A stretch of DNA of 64,000 nucleotides from Entomortierella parvispora. Lineage: Eukaryota > Mortierellomycota > Mortierellomycetes > Mortierellales > Mortierellaceae. A program made the position numbers and the translations under genes. The stretch is taken from contig OY752153.1 of NCBI GenBank assembly GCA_963573315.1, forward strand, positions 682,001 through 746,000, written 5' to 3'. Numbering within the stretch: the stretch's first letter is position 1; every line of letters begins with the position of its first letter. This document shows, one piece after another, positions 24,201-34,573 of the stretch. The notes beneath the pieces were generated by a model. That model saw only the letters and a list, made by a program, of their open reading frames with translations. It was not told the DNA's origin and did not search any database.

Positions 24201-26501
24201 TACCAGGTTACACCCCCCTCGTCCTCGCTAAAGACTTTCAGAGAAGAGACCAACTTCCTGGCCAAAACGACCTGCCACAGCAGCGGTGCTCCTCCCAAGT
24301 ACTCTCCTCTAACACCCTCACCTTCGTCCGTCTCTAAGCTTCGGCACAAAGTCGTGACCCCTTTGGTGTGGAGCCTGGTCGATGACTCCCAACCATACAA
24401 GATCCCAGCCAAGGTGCTAAAGAGAAACGCCCACTGGATCCGGGTCCTGGAGCGCCACCACAGATTTACTGACCTGTGCTCCATCCTCGTCGACGACGAT
24501 GCGTGCAGTGAACCCTGCCCTCCTCTGCAATCTGTTGCCGTAAATCAGGAAAACAGGCCATCTTCCAAACCATTATCGACAACAGAATCATCGCATACTT
24601 TGTCGTCATCCACTGCTAATTTTCCGCAATCCACCACTTCTCGATGACGCTTTCCATGGCGAAGGAGTCAGCAGATTTCCCTCGAAAAAACTCTGAATCA
24701 AGGAAGGCAACAGCCAAGTATTTCGACAAACGATGAAGAGCTGAGAGTAAAACAAAAGACGTTTTTAGAGTCCATTGCGGCACCATTGCGAGCAACAACA
24801 GCAACAACAGCAACAAGACTATCTTCAAGCATGGTTTTATTGAAGCAGCTGACTTTTTCAGCCTGGGTCCCAGGTGTGGACAAGGTGCTCAAAATGAACC
24901 CTAACCTCGAGCAGCTGGCCTGGCAAGGGGCAAACGCGAACAGGGACGTCCCTGTGGAATTATGGACTGTCCTTAACGGCGACATTGCCTTATCATCATA
25001 TCCTTCATCATTGGCATCGTCGCCTTTTCAAAGAATGCGAGAGATCCAGTTTAAAAGGTGCCACTTGGATGCGAGTCTCCTCTTTCCAGTGTTGGCAAAG
25101 ATACCTAGCCTCGGGGTATGATCTTCACGGATGTGGTCCTTCTCAACATGAACTCTGTTCAATCTTTACACAAGAGAACCAGCACTGCCATTGAGGCTTC
25201 GATTAGCGGTCCTCAACCGCTGGCGATTGTCATCACTTATCGGCTCCACCAGATACGTGAGTGCAGGTCTTCAGAAGAGTATTGCCCTTACTTGACGCGC
25301 CTTGTCCTTGAGAGCGATTTCGACGCCTGGTCGGGAGGAGGCTTGCTTTTCCATCATCACTTGGAAACTGTCAACCTCATCATGTTGACCCATCGATTGT
25401 CACCGCCTGCTCCCGCCGCACTATCTCCAAAGCAGGACTCCTTTCTGATTCTGGTCCAAAACCTGAGACAAACTTGCCTACGGCTGAGAGCTGTTGAGTA
25501 TGTAGCACCAAGGACTCGATCAGATGGTGTACCTCTTCTTTCGGACGAGCAGGCATGTATGCTCGCTCAATGTTTAGAGACTGGAGCATCCAAGGCCTTA
25601 CCAGAGCAGTTTATAGTTGGGAGCCGCCCATTACGATCCAGTGATGGGGCTGAAAGTCCGGCCGAACATAGCCGCAATCTAGCCGGGCAGAAGGCGAACC
25701 GAGAGGCTGACGAGCAGGACAGAAGGGACCTTGCCGCGATTCAAACCTCAAGCAGCGATGGCCGAGTAAGAATCGACGATATACCATCGTATTTCAAGGT
25801 CGAGTTCAAGGCTAGTCTCTGCCGACTTGATCACTTGACAGCCTGGGCACTCTGTTAAGCCTCGATGAATCTTCATTGTGTTTCGCTGTTTCTTTTCCAT
25901 GGTACCATGAGTGGTGAAGAGGAAAAAATTTGCACTAGTTTAAAGAACGCGCTACAAATCTTGACGACCTGTCAAGGATTACGGTCTTTCAAACTCGACT
26001 TTGATTACCAAAACTCTACCTCTCGGCCGATCGTCCTTGCAACATATTGTCGTGACATTCCGAACCCTTTAGGCGAAACCCTACCGCGTGGATTTTGTTT
26101 GAGGAGCCTTGGAACTGCATTGGTCTGGAGACCCTCATCTTGAGCGGAATCAAAAGGTAGAGAATACCACTTCGGATCTTGTCTATGTATTTAGCAAACA
26201 TAACCCTGGAAACCAGTTCTTTGTTCCCGTCAAAATGAGAGAGTTGCTAGCCATTGCCGGAATGAAAGACGCAAAATTGGGCATCCAGAACCACATCTCT
26301 ACGGACTCTGATGACGAGTTGCCTCACAAGGGCAATTCTTTTCTTGCAGCTGGTGGACTGAGTCGAGGACAGCGATAGTTTCAACAAATCATGTTTGCTC
26401 AAATGGCGCGCCTTTCCGAATTGAAAGAGCTCTCATTGAACGGCTCAAACTTCAGACAATTTTCCAAAGTGCAACAAATCGTTGACAGTACTTCTTTTTA
26501 A
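24201..26501 (+). pseudogene. Decayed F-box/LRR-type protein gene
   Basis: The plus strand carries a continuous LRR-like protein signal broken by several lesions: an in-frame TGA at 24645, a frameshift near 25115, an in-frame TAA at 25856, a frameshift near 26100-26150 and an in-frame TAG at 26376. Readable pieces include VTPLVWSLVDDSQPYK with HWIRVLERHHR, typical of the first strand after an F-box, then LLKQLTFSAWV, NPNLEQLAWQG, CPYLTRLVLESDF, GLETLILSGIK and LSELKELSLNGSNF, which is LRR spacing. No splice pattern was found that removes all lesions. The paralogous genes at 10, 45.8 and 47.3 kb show the intact plan. The 5' part encoding the F-box itself is not recognisable. Confidence 0.75.
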
Positions 26502-26573
26502 TGAAATTGTTGAAATAAAGCAACTAAAACGACTGGATAAGCAGTGACCCCACACGATATGAACACGGAAAGA

Positions 26574-27924
26574 TCAGCAAATGAGTGGCATGTCCTTCGT
26601 GTTGCCTTTGGGTCCTTTGCGTGGTCCAAGATCCAAATGCAGGTTTCTGTGGAACAATTCAAGGAGCAAGTCAAAGCAAACCTTTGCAATGGCAGCATCG
26701 TATCTACAAGGGTATCATTGAGAGAAGGTAGTATCATCAGTCGACTGTCCAAGCATATTTGGAACAAAAATTCCAGCTTCCCTTTCTACTCACCTCCCTT
26801 TGCTCAGCTCATCGCGGATAAAAGCATGTTGAGCCTGAACTTCAAAGAATGTTGTCGTCACATCAGCGTCCTCCAAAGTCTTGCGGATCAAATCCCGACC
26901 GGCTCTTGGAACATGGTTGTCCTGCTTCCCGAAAATCATGACAACCTCACCCTGAATCTCAGGAACTCGGCGCAGCGAATCCGATTGCTTGTTCTTACCC
27001 AGAGTCTCTAAGTGAATATCCGTGGCAAAGTAGCATACACTTGCCAATACCCTGGTGTCAAATGCAGCCTTAAGGAAGAGAAATGTAAATATAAAAAATA
27101 GGATACAAGAGAAGTTCAGACGCCCGACGAAAACTTACGCGAAAAGCAAGATGACCACCAAGACACATTCCAGTGGCGCCGATCTTGCCTGTGCAGTCAG
27201 GACGGCTCATCAGGTGGTCAACGACCACTGTAGCATCCTCATCGTATGCAGCCAATTCTTTCTCGATCTTGTAGAAGTTGCCTTTGTCTACACAGCGCGA
27301 ATATTAGAACGAAAACACAGAGAAGGTAACAAGAAAAAAAAAAAAAAAGCTCCTGGCGCCATGCTTACCAGTTCCAGGTCCATCGTAGGCAAGAGGAGTG
27401 CCGAGAGGCTCAAACTCGTGGAAAGACTCGTTGCAAGCAACAATATATCCTTGACTGGCGATTTGTCTAAGGTTCAAGGCCGAGATAAGATAAGATCCAG
27501 CATTATGAGCATGAGCACTAAGACGCATAGACAGCGTCCCCGACCGAAAATACGGTTGAGCCTGCTTATTGCGAAGGTGCTTGCTCCTCGTCTTCAGTGT
27601 TGGCTTTAACGACCGCGAGGAGAGCTCTCAGACGAACCTGCAGAATCTGTCCAAGGGACCAGTGACTTGGTAAATCTCTGCATTCATAAAGAGACATTCG
27701 TAAAGAGAAGGTCAATGTGTTTAGGCCGAGAATGAACCAACTTTCAAAGACATTCATCCCGCTCCGTTGGTCGTTTTCGGTTCCACCCAATTGCTCGTAC
27801 CAGTGAAAACAGCAACTCCAGGAAACTTTGCGTTGGGGTAGTCGGGCACATTGGGCTGGTAGATGAAGGTGCGCATGGGACCTGAGGAGGTCTGGAGGTC
27901 GACAAATGATTCCTTGACGAGCAT
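26574..27924 (-). CDS. Dienelactone hydrolase family protein
   Basis: Six minus-strand exons (27924-27801, 27677-27638, 27466-27369, 27287-27139, 27068-26794, 26703-26574) encode 271 residues, the normal size for the family. The alpha/beta-hydrolase nucleophile elbow is GMCLGGH with the catalytic Cys, followed by MIFGKQDNHVP (acid region) and QAQHAF with the catalytic His. The substrate-binding IYQVTGP segment is encoded by a 40-nt exon. Family members hydrolyse dienelactones or related esters in aromatic-compound breakdown; many fungal members have unknown substrates. An upstream in-frame extension exists but is compositionally biased, so MLVKESFVDL was taken as the start. The nearby P450 and FAD monooxygenase are not contiguous with it, so a pathway link is not supported. 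Confidence 0.9.
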
Positions 27925-28652
27925 GCTTGTTGTTCCTGTCGATGGGCATGGGGATGAGGAAGAGGAAAGACGCGCCAAAAAAAAAAAAAAAGATAGACGA
28001 GCTCCGCAGTCCATGCGATGATGGTATCTTCCTTAGTAAAAAAATAGTGTATCTTGGCTTCCCTTGCACATGCATGTCAGATGCATTTCACCCAAATTGC
28101 TGTTTTCATTCACCGCCACCCTTTGCTATTCATTTCAATCAATAATAAGGTAGGACCTCGTAGACCGGCGAGGATGCTGTCCGCGTAGAGTCCTTGCAAG
28201 TCTCTACATATCCTGATATGTCAACGGGCTGCAGGAGATGCCACCTTGGGTCGGAGACGTGGAGGGAGAGCGAAAAAATGATGGTCAGAGCAGTCGATAC
28301 TTGTTCATAACTTCCATGCTCCCCTTTCAAGAGTGTGGGTACGGTTCCCTATGGGGTTTAATCAAGTGGTTTTTCCAAGCTTCGCCATCGCAATGGTATC
28401 TCACTTCGCCATTGTGTTTAAGATTCGGGGATATTTAGACGCCTTTTCATGCTTCCCCATGCCTCCCAAAATACACCCACCGCACACCCACGCCCACGCT
28501 CACACTCACCTGCCCAGGCTCGTTCTGATACTCGCACTCTTACCCATAAGGACGCAAGTATGTTGCTGTACAAACTGAACAATCGACAACCACCCTTAAC
28601 ATGCTATCCTTTTTATTCTCTCTCCCCAGAAAGGATATCCCAGCCAGTGAAC
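27925..28652. other. Divergent promoter: dienelactone hydrolase / kinase A1
   Basis: Holds the promoters of both neighbours. Toward the kinase it contains one copy of the 23-bp motif at 28403, a run of CACCCACGC-like sequence at 28480-28520, and a leader intron candidate 28558-28629 starting GTATGT and ending CCCCAG. No further gene was recognised. Confidence 0.55.
28403..28425 (+). promoter_or_regulatory. 23-bp promoter motif, copy in kinase A1 promoter
   Basis: ACTTCGCCATTGTGTTTAAG followed by ATT. The same element with few changes occurs three times upstream of the paralogous kinase A2. It lies 228 bp before the A1 start codon. Confidence 0.6.
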
Positions 28653-30263
28653 ATGTCTAATGTTCCAGTGGTCCAGTTTCAGCCATGGGGAAGATTGGGC
28701 GAAATCCCACCCTATATCTCTTCGAATCTGATTGGAAAAGGAGGGTATGGCGAGGTATATCTCTGGAACAACGATGGCCGCCTTATGGCCGTGAAGAGGA
28801 TTAGGGTGGCCAACAGCTGCAAAACAGACATCGAGAGAGAGATAGATTGTGTGACTCAGCTCGCTCACAAGCATCTTATTCAATGCTTCGGCGTGGACCA
28901 AGATGCCAACTACGTGTACATCGTCACGGATTACGCTGAAGGTGGCAATCTCAAAAAGGCCGCACCGAAATTGGGTTGGAGGGACAAGAAGAGAATCGTG
29001 GAGGAAGTGGCTCGCGGATTGGCGTACCTGCATAGTCAAGACATTATTCACAGAGATATCAAGGGAGAAAACATCTTGTTGACCAAGAATAACGAGGCAA
29101 AGCTATGCGACTTTGGGATTGCCAAGATCAAGTCGTCCGCCACCTGTGCCTGTTCTTTCGAGCGACAACTAAAAAATGAAGGAAAGGGAACTCGAGGATC
29201 AATGGCACTAGAGCTGTTCAGTGCTAGACCCAAGTACTCTTCCAAGTCCGACGTCTATGCACTCGGTGTCCTAATGCGGGAATTGGTGTGCGGATGTGAG
29301 ACTCCTCTGGACTACATGGCGATCATGAAAAGATGCCTGGATGACGATCCTGAAAAGAGGCCCAGTGTAGAGGAGATTGCAGGGGCCTTTCACATTAACC
29401 ACCGGGTCCGCGACATGGATATTTATGGTGGTCAAGTGAAGACAGAGCAGACTCTTTCAGCCGAAGAGGAGTTCGACGTAGGATGCAAGCTTTACTATGG
29501 AAAAGGTGTTGATGTCGATTACGCCGGGGCAGTAGAGATGTTTATGGGATCTGCTAACAAGGGACACACGCAAGCCCAGCTTGTCTTGAGCCTGTGTTAC
29601 CAATATGGGATTGGCGTCCTTCGCGACTACACCAAGGTAGTGAAATGGCTACAGGCGGCTGCTGACAAAGGCTCTGCGTTTGCACAGCATCGGCTTGGTA
29701 GAATATTTCTAGTCGGTGAAATGGGGGTGCCGCAAGATACTGGTAAAGCTTTGGATCTACTTCAAGCAGCAGCAAACCAAGAGTACATCCCATCCTACAC
29801 ATTCTTAGGAGACATGAATTTGTCTGGAAGACATGTCGAGAAAAACCACCAAGAGGCCATGCGATGGTTCCGTAAGGCTGCTGATGGAGGAAGCGCACCA
29901 GCACAATACTCTGTTGGACAGATGTACTACAACGGCTGGGGTGTCGAAAAGAATTATAAAGAGAGCATGAGGTTCATGTTAGCAGCTGCCTCCAAAGGAT
30001 ACCCGACGGCGTACATGACTCTTGCAGACATGTATTACTCTGGCTATGGAGTTCCCAAAGATGACCAGAAGGCCGTAGCTTGGTGGCTCAAAGCTGCTGA
30101 ACAAGGTGACATGAACGCGCAGTACAACGTCGGCCTTCACCTCATTCGAGGGATGGGTATTTCCGAAAATATGAACGAAGGCTGCAAGTGGGTGAAAATG
30201 GCCTCAGATCAAGGACACGAAACGGCACAAACGCTCTTGGACGCCGTTAATCAAGAACTATAA
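28653..30263 (+). CDS. Protein kinase with C-terminal Sel1 repeats (cassette 1, gene A1)
   Basis: 536 residues, intronless from the chosen ATG. The kinase domain covers about residues 22-255: glycine loop IGKGGYGEV, beta-3 lysine in MAVKRI, catalytic IIHRDIKGENILL (an RD kinase), DFG intact, but the usual APE is degraded to ALE. The rest is seven Sel1-like repeats of about 36 residues (MYYNGWGVEKNYKESMRF, MYYSGYGVPKDDQKAVAWW). Sel1 repeats form curved helical scaffolds for protein binding. It is therefore probably an active Ser/Thr kinase whose partners dock on the repeat tail. It is followed in the same direction by B1. The paralogue A2 at 35422 has exactly the same length. A leader intron ends just before the ATG, so the long in-frame upstream extension is not used. 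Confidence 0.88.
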   Translation: MSNVPVVQFQPWGRLGEIPPYISSNLIGKGGYGEVYLWNNDGRLMAVKRIRVANSCKTDIEREIDCVTQLAHKHLIQCFGVDQDANYVYIVTDYAEGGNLKKAAPKLGWRDKKRIVEEVARGLAYLHSQDIIHRDIKGENILLTKNNEAKLCDFGIAKIKSSATCACSFERQLKNEGKGTRGSMALELFSARPKYSSKSDVYALGVLMRELVCGCETPLDYMAIMKRCLDDDPEKRPSVEEIAGAFHINHRVRDMDIYGGQVKTEQTLSAEEEFDVGCKLYYGKGVDVDYAGAVEMFMGSANKGHTQAQLVLSLCYQYGIGVLRDYTKVVKWLQAAADKGSAFAQHRLGRIFLVGEMGVPQDTGKALDLLQAAANQEYIPSYTFLGDMNLSGRHVEKNHQEAMRWFRKAADGGSAPAQYSVGQMYYNGWGVEKNYKESMRFMLAAASKGYPTAYMTLADMYYSGYGVPKDDQKAVAWWLKAAEQGDMNAQYNVGLHLIRGMGISENMNEGCKWVKMASDQGHETAQTLLDAVNQEL

Positions 30264-31029
30264 CCTCTTCGAAGGGGTTTCGACTGCTAGGAACAATCTT
30301 CGTATTTTGGTTGCTTCGCCATTATCGGCGCAGGGGATTTTAGCCCAAAAGCACCCTGCCCCCTGTACTCCACTGCAATACACTGAACCCCCTAGAGTTA
30401 CCACACCTTCGCCGAGACAGCCAAGCCTTCGTCTTGACTAGACTACTTCGCCTCTGCTTTATTGAATGGGTCAGTGATTTACCTGTGCTAGCAACTTCTA
30501 CTGTACAGTACTGTTATACTAGAGAGGGCTCAATGGAAGGCGGCAGTGATGTTTTTTTATCTATTTGGCCCCCCTTTCCTTCTCCCCTCTCCGCGGCCTC
30601 TTTCTTTCCCCTCTTGCTCGAAAATACATCCCTTGACACCCATACACCTTCCTCCCCAAATCCTTTTTTCTTGTTTCCTGTGCCCTGATCGGTAACGGAC
30701 ACCCACCCTCGCCTCCTGCCCTTTCCTGCCTAGTTAATAGAACATTCTTGTTTCCTTGGCATACTGCCTGACCCTGATTCCTTTCTCACTCCACTCTACT
30801 GTTGGAAAAAACTCTTCGTTTTTGACACCCGTTACCGCGACTATGAGCTTCACAACACACACGCAAACGAACTGTTACTCTTTTCAAAGGTACACTTTAC
30901 ACATGCTTCGTGATCCACCTCTACAATATTGGTTGACAAAACTCATCCTTAACGGACGTATCTTGCTTCTTGAATCAACCTAGTCGAGAAATCTCTGACC
31001 GCTTTCATTGCACAAACACCATCCACGAG
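30264..31029. other. Gap between kinases A1 and B1
   Basis: A1 3' UTR and B1 promoter and leader. A candidate intron, 30890-30983 (CAAAG/GTACAC to CCTAG), matches one upstream of B2. If an ATG at 30843 is used, the first 15 codons would splice in frame to B1 and extend its N-terminus. Pyrimidine-rich DNA fills 30570-30680. Confidence 0.5.
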
Positions 31030-32895
31030 ATGAAGGTCAAAATCATACTAGTTGAAAAAATAGGGCATGGTGGCCAAGCAGAAGTCTTCAAGGCCAAACG
31101 CGGTCTCGATGTTGTAGTGGTCAAGATGTTTCTCGATGCCGCGGATGAGGACTGGAAGCGGGAGGTAGAGTTCGCCAGTCAGGTACACTGCGGATACATC
31201 GTTCAGTTTTACGGTGTAGAACATGACAGGCTTATAATGGAGTATGTAGGAAGAGATTTGTCGGACTCTATCCTGGCGGGTTTGATTGAGGACTGGGAGA
31301 TTAAAACACGGATTACAAGGCAGGTCGCGTTGGGCTTGGCCTACCTTCATGGCCAGGGTATCCTTCACTGCGACATCAAGAGTGCCAACATTCTTCTTAC
31401 CAAAAATTTGGATGCCAAGATTTGTGACTTTGGGCGAGCCCGTTTGGTAGGACAGAGTGGCAAGGATGGTACTCTTCCTTGGATGGCGCCCGAGCTGTTT
31501 TCAGAGCCGCCGCAATACTCATGCAAATCCGATGTCTACGCGTTGGGAATGGTTATGTGGGAGATGGCATCCGGATGCACTCATCCATACCAAGAGCATG
31601 GGCGGGACTACATGATATGTTGCATTGTCAACGGAATCTTGGAGATAATCCCGGACAACATGCCAGAGCCATATAGAGCTGTTATGACAGCGTGCTGGAA
31701 GCAAGATCCTCAAGAAAGACCTGCCGCGTCAGAAATCTTCCCAGACGTCAATGATACATTGCAGCGCGACGACAGTGATGTTGATAACCAAGGGAATGAA
31801 CTGAAGAAAAAGCTGCGGTTTCCATGGACCTCTGGGAGCGATGATGCAAGAAAATATGCCGTGTTAGGAAACATATACTCCGAAGGTTTGGCCGTGAGAA
31901 AGGACTACAGGAAAGCTATGCAGTGGTTCCTCAAAGCAAGCGATGCCGGAGAATCAACATCCATGGCCAATATTGGTCAAATGTACTATAATGGCCACGG
32001 AGTTGAGCAGGACTACTCCAAGGCGATGGAATGGTATCTGAAGTCATGCGACGCCGGATATTCTGTTGCCATGGTCTTTATTGCTAAAATGTACAGCGGT
32101 GGCTGGGGCGTTGAACAAGACTATACCAAGGCTATGGCATGGTTCCTCAAGGCAAGCGACGCTGGATTTTCAGATGCTCAGTTTAACATTGGTGCGATGT
32201 ACTACAGTGGCCAAGGAGTTGGACAGGACTACGCCAAGGCTATGGCATGGTTCCTCAAGGCAAGCAACTCTGGATATTCAGATGCTCAGTTCATCATTGG
32301 CCTGATGTATGATAAAGGCCACGGAGTTGAGCAGGACTACACCAAGGCTATGGAATGGTATATCAAGGCAAGCGACGCGGGATATTCAGATGCCCAATTT
32401 AACATTGGTCTGATGTATCATAAAGGCCACGGAGTTGAGCAGGACTACACCAAGGCTATGGCATGGTATATCGAGGCAAACGACACTGGAAGTTCAGATG
32501 CTAAGTTCAATATTGGTGTGATGCACTATAATGGCCACGGAGTTGAACAAGACTACACCAAGGCGATGGTATGGTACCTCGATGCAAGTGATGCTGGTCA
32601 TTCAGGAGCCCAGGTCGCTATCAGTGAACTATTTCATGACGGAAACGGAGTTGAACAAGACGACGCCCAGGCGGTGGAGTGGTACCTGAAGGCAAGAGAT
32701 GGTGCAGATTCGCAAACCATGTTTTACATTTTTAATATGTACATTGATGGCTGGGGTGTTGAAAAGAATGGTACTAAGGCGATGGTATGGTGCCCTGAGG
32801 ACATCGATACCTTGTATTCGGACACCGTGTTTGATTTTGATCTAATGGTCTACCGTGTATCCAACAAAGGAGGGAGTGTAAGCCGAGGACCCTAG
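31030..32895 (+). CDS. Non-RD protein kinase with Sel1-repeat array (cassette 1, gene B1)
   Basis: 621 residues from the ATG at 31030. The kinase domain spans about residues 5-245: IGHGGQAEVF loop, beta-3 lysine in VVVVKMF, catalytic loop ILHCDIKSANILL in which HRD is HCD, DFG intact, and MAPE intact. The HCD catalytic loop makes it a non-RD kinase, a type enriched among innate-immune receptor kinases of plants (for example FLS2 and Xa21). At least nine Sel1 repeats of 36 residues follow, many nearly identical (MYYNGHGVEQDYSKAMEWYL); the last are degenerate. It lies downstream of A1 and convergent with the MLKL-like gene. Residues from RLIMEYVGRDL to about MWEMASG are almost identical to B2. 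An upstream spliced start at 30843 is an alternative. Confidence 0.86.
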   Translation: MKVKIILVEKIGHGGQAEVFKAKRGLDVVVVKMFLDAADEDWKREVEFASQVHCGYIVQFYGVEHDRLIMEYVGRDLSDSILAGLIEDWEIKTRITRQVALGLAYLHGQGILHCDIKSANILLTKNLDAKICDFGRARLVGQSGKDGTLPWMAPELFSEPPQYSCKSDVYALGMVMWEMASGCTHPYQEHGRDYMICCIVNGILEIIPDNMPEPYRAVMTACWKQDPQERPAASEIFPDVNDTLQRDDSDVDNQGNELKKKLRFPWTSGSDDARKYAVLGNIYSEGLAVRKDYRKAMQWFLKASDAGESTSMANIGQMYYNGHGVEQDYSKAMEWYLKSCDAGYSVAMVFIAKMYSGGWGVEQDYTKAMAWFLKASDAGFSDAQFNIGAMYYSGQGVGQDYAKAMAWFLKASNSGYSDAQFIIGLMYDKGHGVEQDYTKAMEWYIKASDAGYSDAQFNIGLMYHKGHGVEQDYTKAMAWYIEANDTGSSDAKFNIGVMHYNGHGVEQDYTKAMVWYLDASDAGHSGAQVAISELFHDGNGVEQDDAQAVEWYLKARDGADSQTMFYIFNMYIDGWGVEKNGTKAMVWCPEDIDTLYSDTVFDFDLMVYRVSNKGGSVSRGP

Positions 32896-33184
32896 AGGGT
32901 CGGTTATCACTGAGAGACTGACTCGGGTGCTCACCGATATCGGACACGAATTACTTGGAAAGAACTGTTTTTACTAAAGATTATGGTAAATAGTTTCGTA
33001 CTGGCAATAAAGGAAGGCCATACATCTACATGCTGTACTGTACAGAGTTTTTTTTTCGACGGAACCCTGCGCACACTAAACCGTTGCCTTGGATTTATTC
33101 CTTTCAACATTAGAGTCGACATTGATATTCTCAAAGTATGGCGCTCATATACCAGAATAGCTCTGCGCAGTGTTGTGCGACGCG

Positions 33185-34573
33185 TTACTCTTCATTCCTC
33201 AGTCGCGACGATGGACCAGGTGCTTTAAGACTGGTCTCGATATCCAACAATTCCTCCGCAACCCTGTCTATCTTTGGTCTTGCATTTATATGGTCCTGAA
33301 GGCACTTTCTCATAAGTGCATTGTATTGCGAAGAGATTGCGCATCCTTCTAGCGCCCCAAGATCTGCTCCCTCCTCGGGCTCTTTACCAGTTGAGATCTC
33401 ATACATGAGAACACCAAACGAGTATACATCTGACTCTGGAGAGGTTCCACAACCGTACACCCTCTCGCGCGGCCACCATTTCTTGAGGCTCTCTTCGACG
33501 TCAGGGCGGGCTCCTGTGACTTCTCTGTCTCCTTTACACATCTCGAATCCGGTGAGCATGGGCTCCAACCTTTCGGATAGTAAGATATTGGCAGCTCGGA
33601 TATCCCTGTGCACGACGCGTTTCCTTCCCTCGTCCGCTTCGATGTCATACATGAAAATCAGTGCATCTGCTACCTTTTGTGCAATGGCGACCTTCTGAAG
33701 GGTGGTCAACTTGCGCGTGTATTCGCTCAGAGGGCCGTTGATGGGCATGGCAGTTACAATCGTTCGGTCACCGTAAATGCCATGAATCTTGACAATGTTA
33801 GAACAGTCCGAGAGACACTGAGCCAAAGCAATGCCTGCTTTGATGTTGTTAATGACATCGTCTGGAATATCATTGCGCAGTTCTCGAATGTATACGGCCT
33901 CCCCATTGTAGATGCCTTGGTAGATGGTGCCAAATGCGAACGTTCCGATTTGTTGTTTGTCGAAATTGAGATAGTCCGGGTTTACAGAAGACCCGTTCTT
34001 GAGTTGACGGGGTACACATCGAGAAAGAAGTACGGTCCTTGCGTCCTCTTGGTTCTTGGAGACCCTGATGCCGTATCTCATAACTTCTCGATTGTCCTCG
34101 CGCTCGTTCTCGCGCTCGTTCTCATCCTCATCCTCGTCCTTATCCTCGTCGTCATCCTCGTCATCGTCATCATCATCGTCAACATCATCAGAGGCTGCAG
34201 CATCTCTGGAGGCATCTCCTGCTGCCCTGGCACTGGTTGTTTCTTTAATGATGGTCACCCATTCATGCAATTCCAAAATATGTGCCTCACAGACTTTAGA
34301 GATCCCCCCGCTCCTGATTATTCGCATTAGGAATCCAGAGCTTGCAAACTTCTTCAGGTCCTTATCGCACACTGTTAAAACCCCCATGAGCTGTCTTAAG
34401 GCGGGGTCTGAAGGAGACCCCAGCTCTCCCTTTTTCAAGAGTTCTTCGAGCCACTCACACTTCCTTGCTAGTCTTCCGCAGACACGCTTGTTGAACTTTA
34501 CGTCATTGACGCTGGAGGTGATGGTGGTGACCATAGAAGAGACTATGGTCAGTGCAGTTGATATATCGTTCAT
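33185..34573 (-). CDS. MLKL-like protein: N-terminal helical bundle, acidic linker, pseudokinase (cassette 1, gene C)
   Basis: 462 residues, no intron in the coding part. Residues 1-110 are predicted all-helical (SSMVTTITSSVNDVKFNKRV, LARKCEWLEELLKKGEL, LRQLMGVLTVCDKDLKKFA, HILELHEWVTIIKE), the pattern of the MLKL/HeLo-like N-terminal four-helix bundle. Residues 128-160 are almost pure Asp/Glu. Residues about 203-450 are a kinase fold (IGTFAFGTIYQG; VHRDIRAANILL; SDVYSFGVLMYEI). The beta-3 lysine is replaced by Arg 230 (VYIREL), and the DFG motif is replaced by TGFEM (residues 341-345), so magnesium binding should be lost. Human MLKL also has GFE in place of DFG. Likely a signalling pseudokinase or membrane-acting effector, possibly controlled by the adjacent kinases. 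The bundle assignment is by pattern only. Met 34573 was chosen because the degraded copy begins at the same codon. Confidence 0.8.
   Translation of the reverse strand: MNDISTALTIVSSMVTTITSSVNDVKFNKRVCGRLARKCEWLEELLKKGELGSPSDPALRQLMGVLTVCDKDLKKFASSGFLMRIIRSGGISKVCEAHILELHEWVTIIKETTSARAAGDASRDAAASDDVDDDDDDDEDDDEDKDEDEDENERENEREDNREVMRYGIRVSKNQEDARTVLLSRCVPRQLKNGSSVNPDYLNFDKQQIGTFAFGTIYQGIYNGEAVYIRELRNDIPDDVINNIKAGIALAQCLSDCSNIVKIHGIYGDRTIVTAMPINGPLSEYTRKLTTLQKVAIAQKVADALIFMYDIEADEGRKRVVHRDIRAANILLSERLEPMLTGFEMCKGDREVTGARPDVEESLKKWWPRERVYGCGTSPESDVYSFGVLMYEISTGKEPEEGADLGALEGCAISSQYNALMRKCLQDHINARPKIDRVAEELLDIETSLKAPGPSSRLRNEE

Noticed and set aside
27566-28075. Long minus-strand frame upstream of the dienelactone hydrolase start
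   Set aside because: Crosses the first introns of the hydrolase in another frame and has no domain. The spliced hydrolase explains the region.
28449-28652. N-terminal extension of kinase A1
   Set aside because: Contains a likely leader intron (GTATGT to CCCCAG) and is absent from the A2 alignment, so it was taken as untranslated leader.
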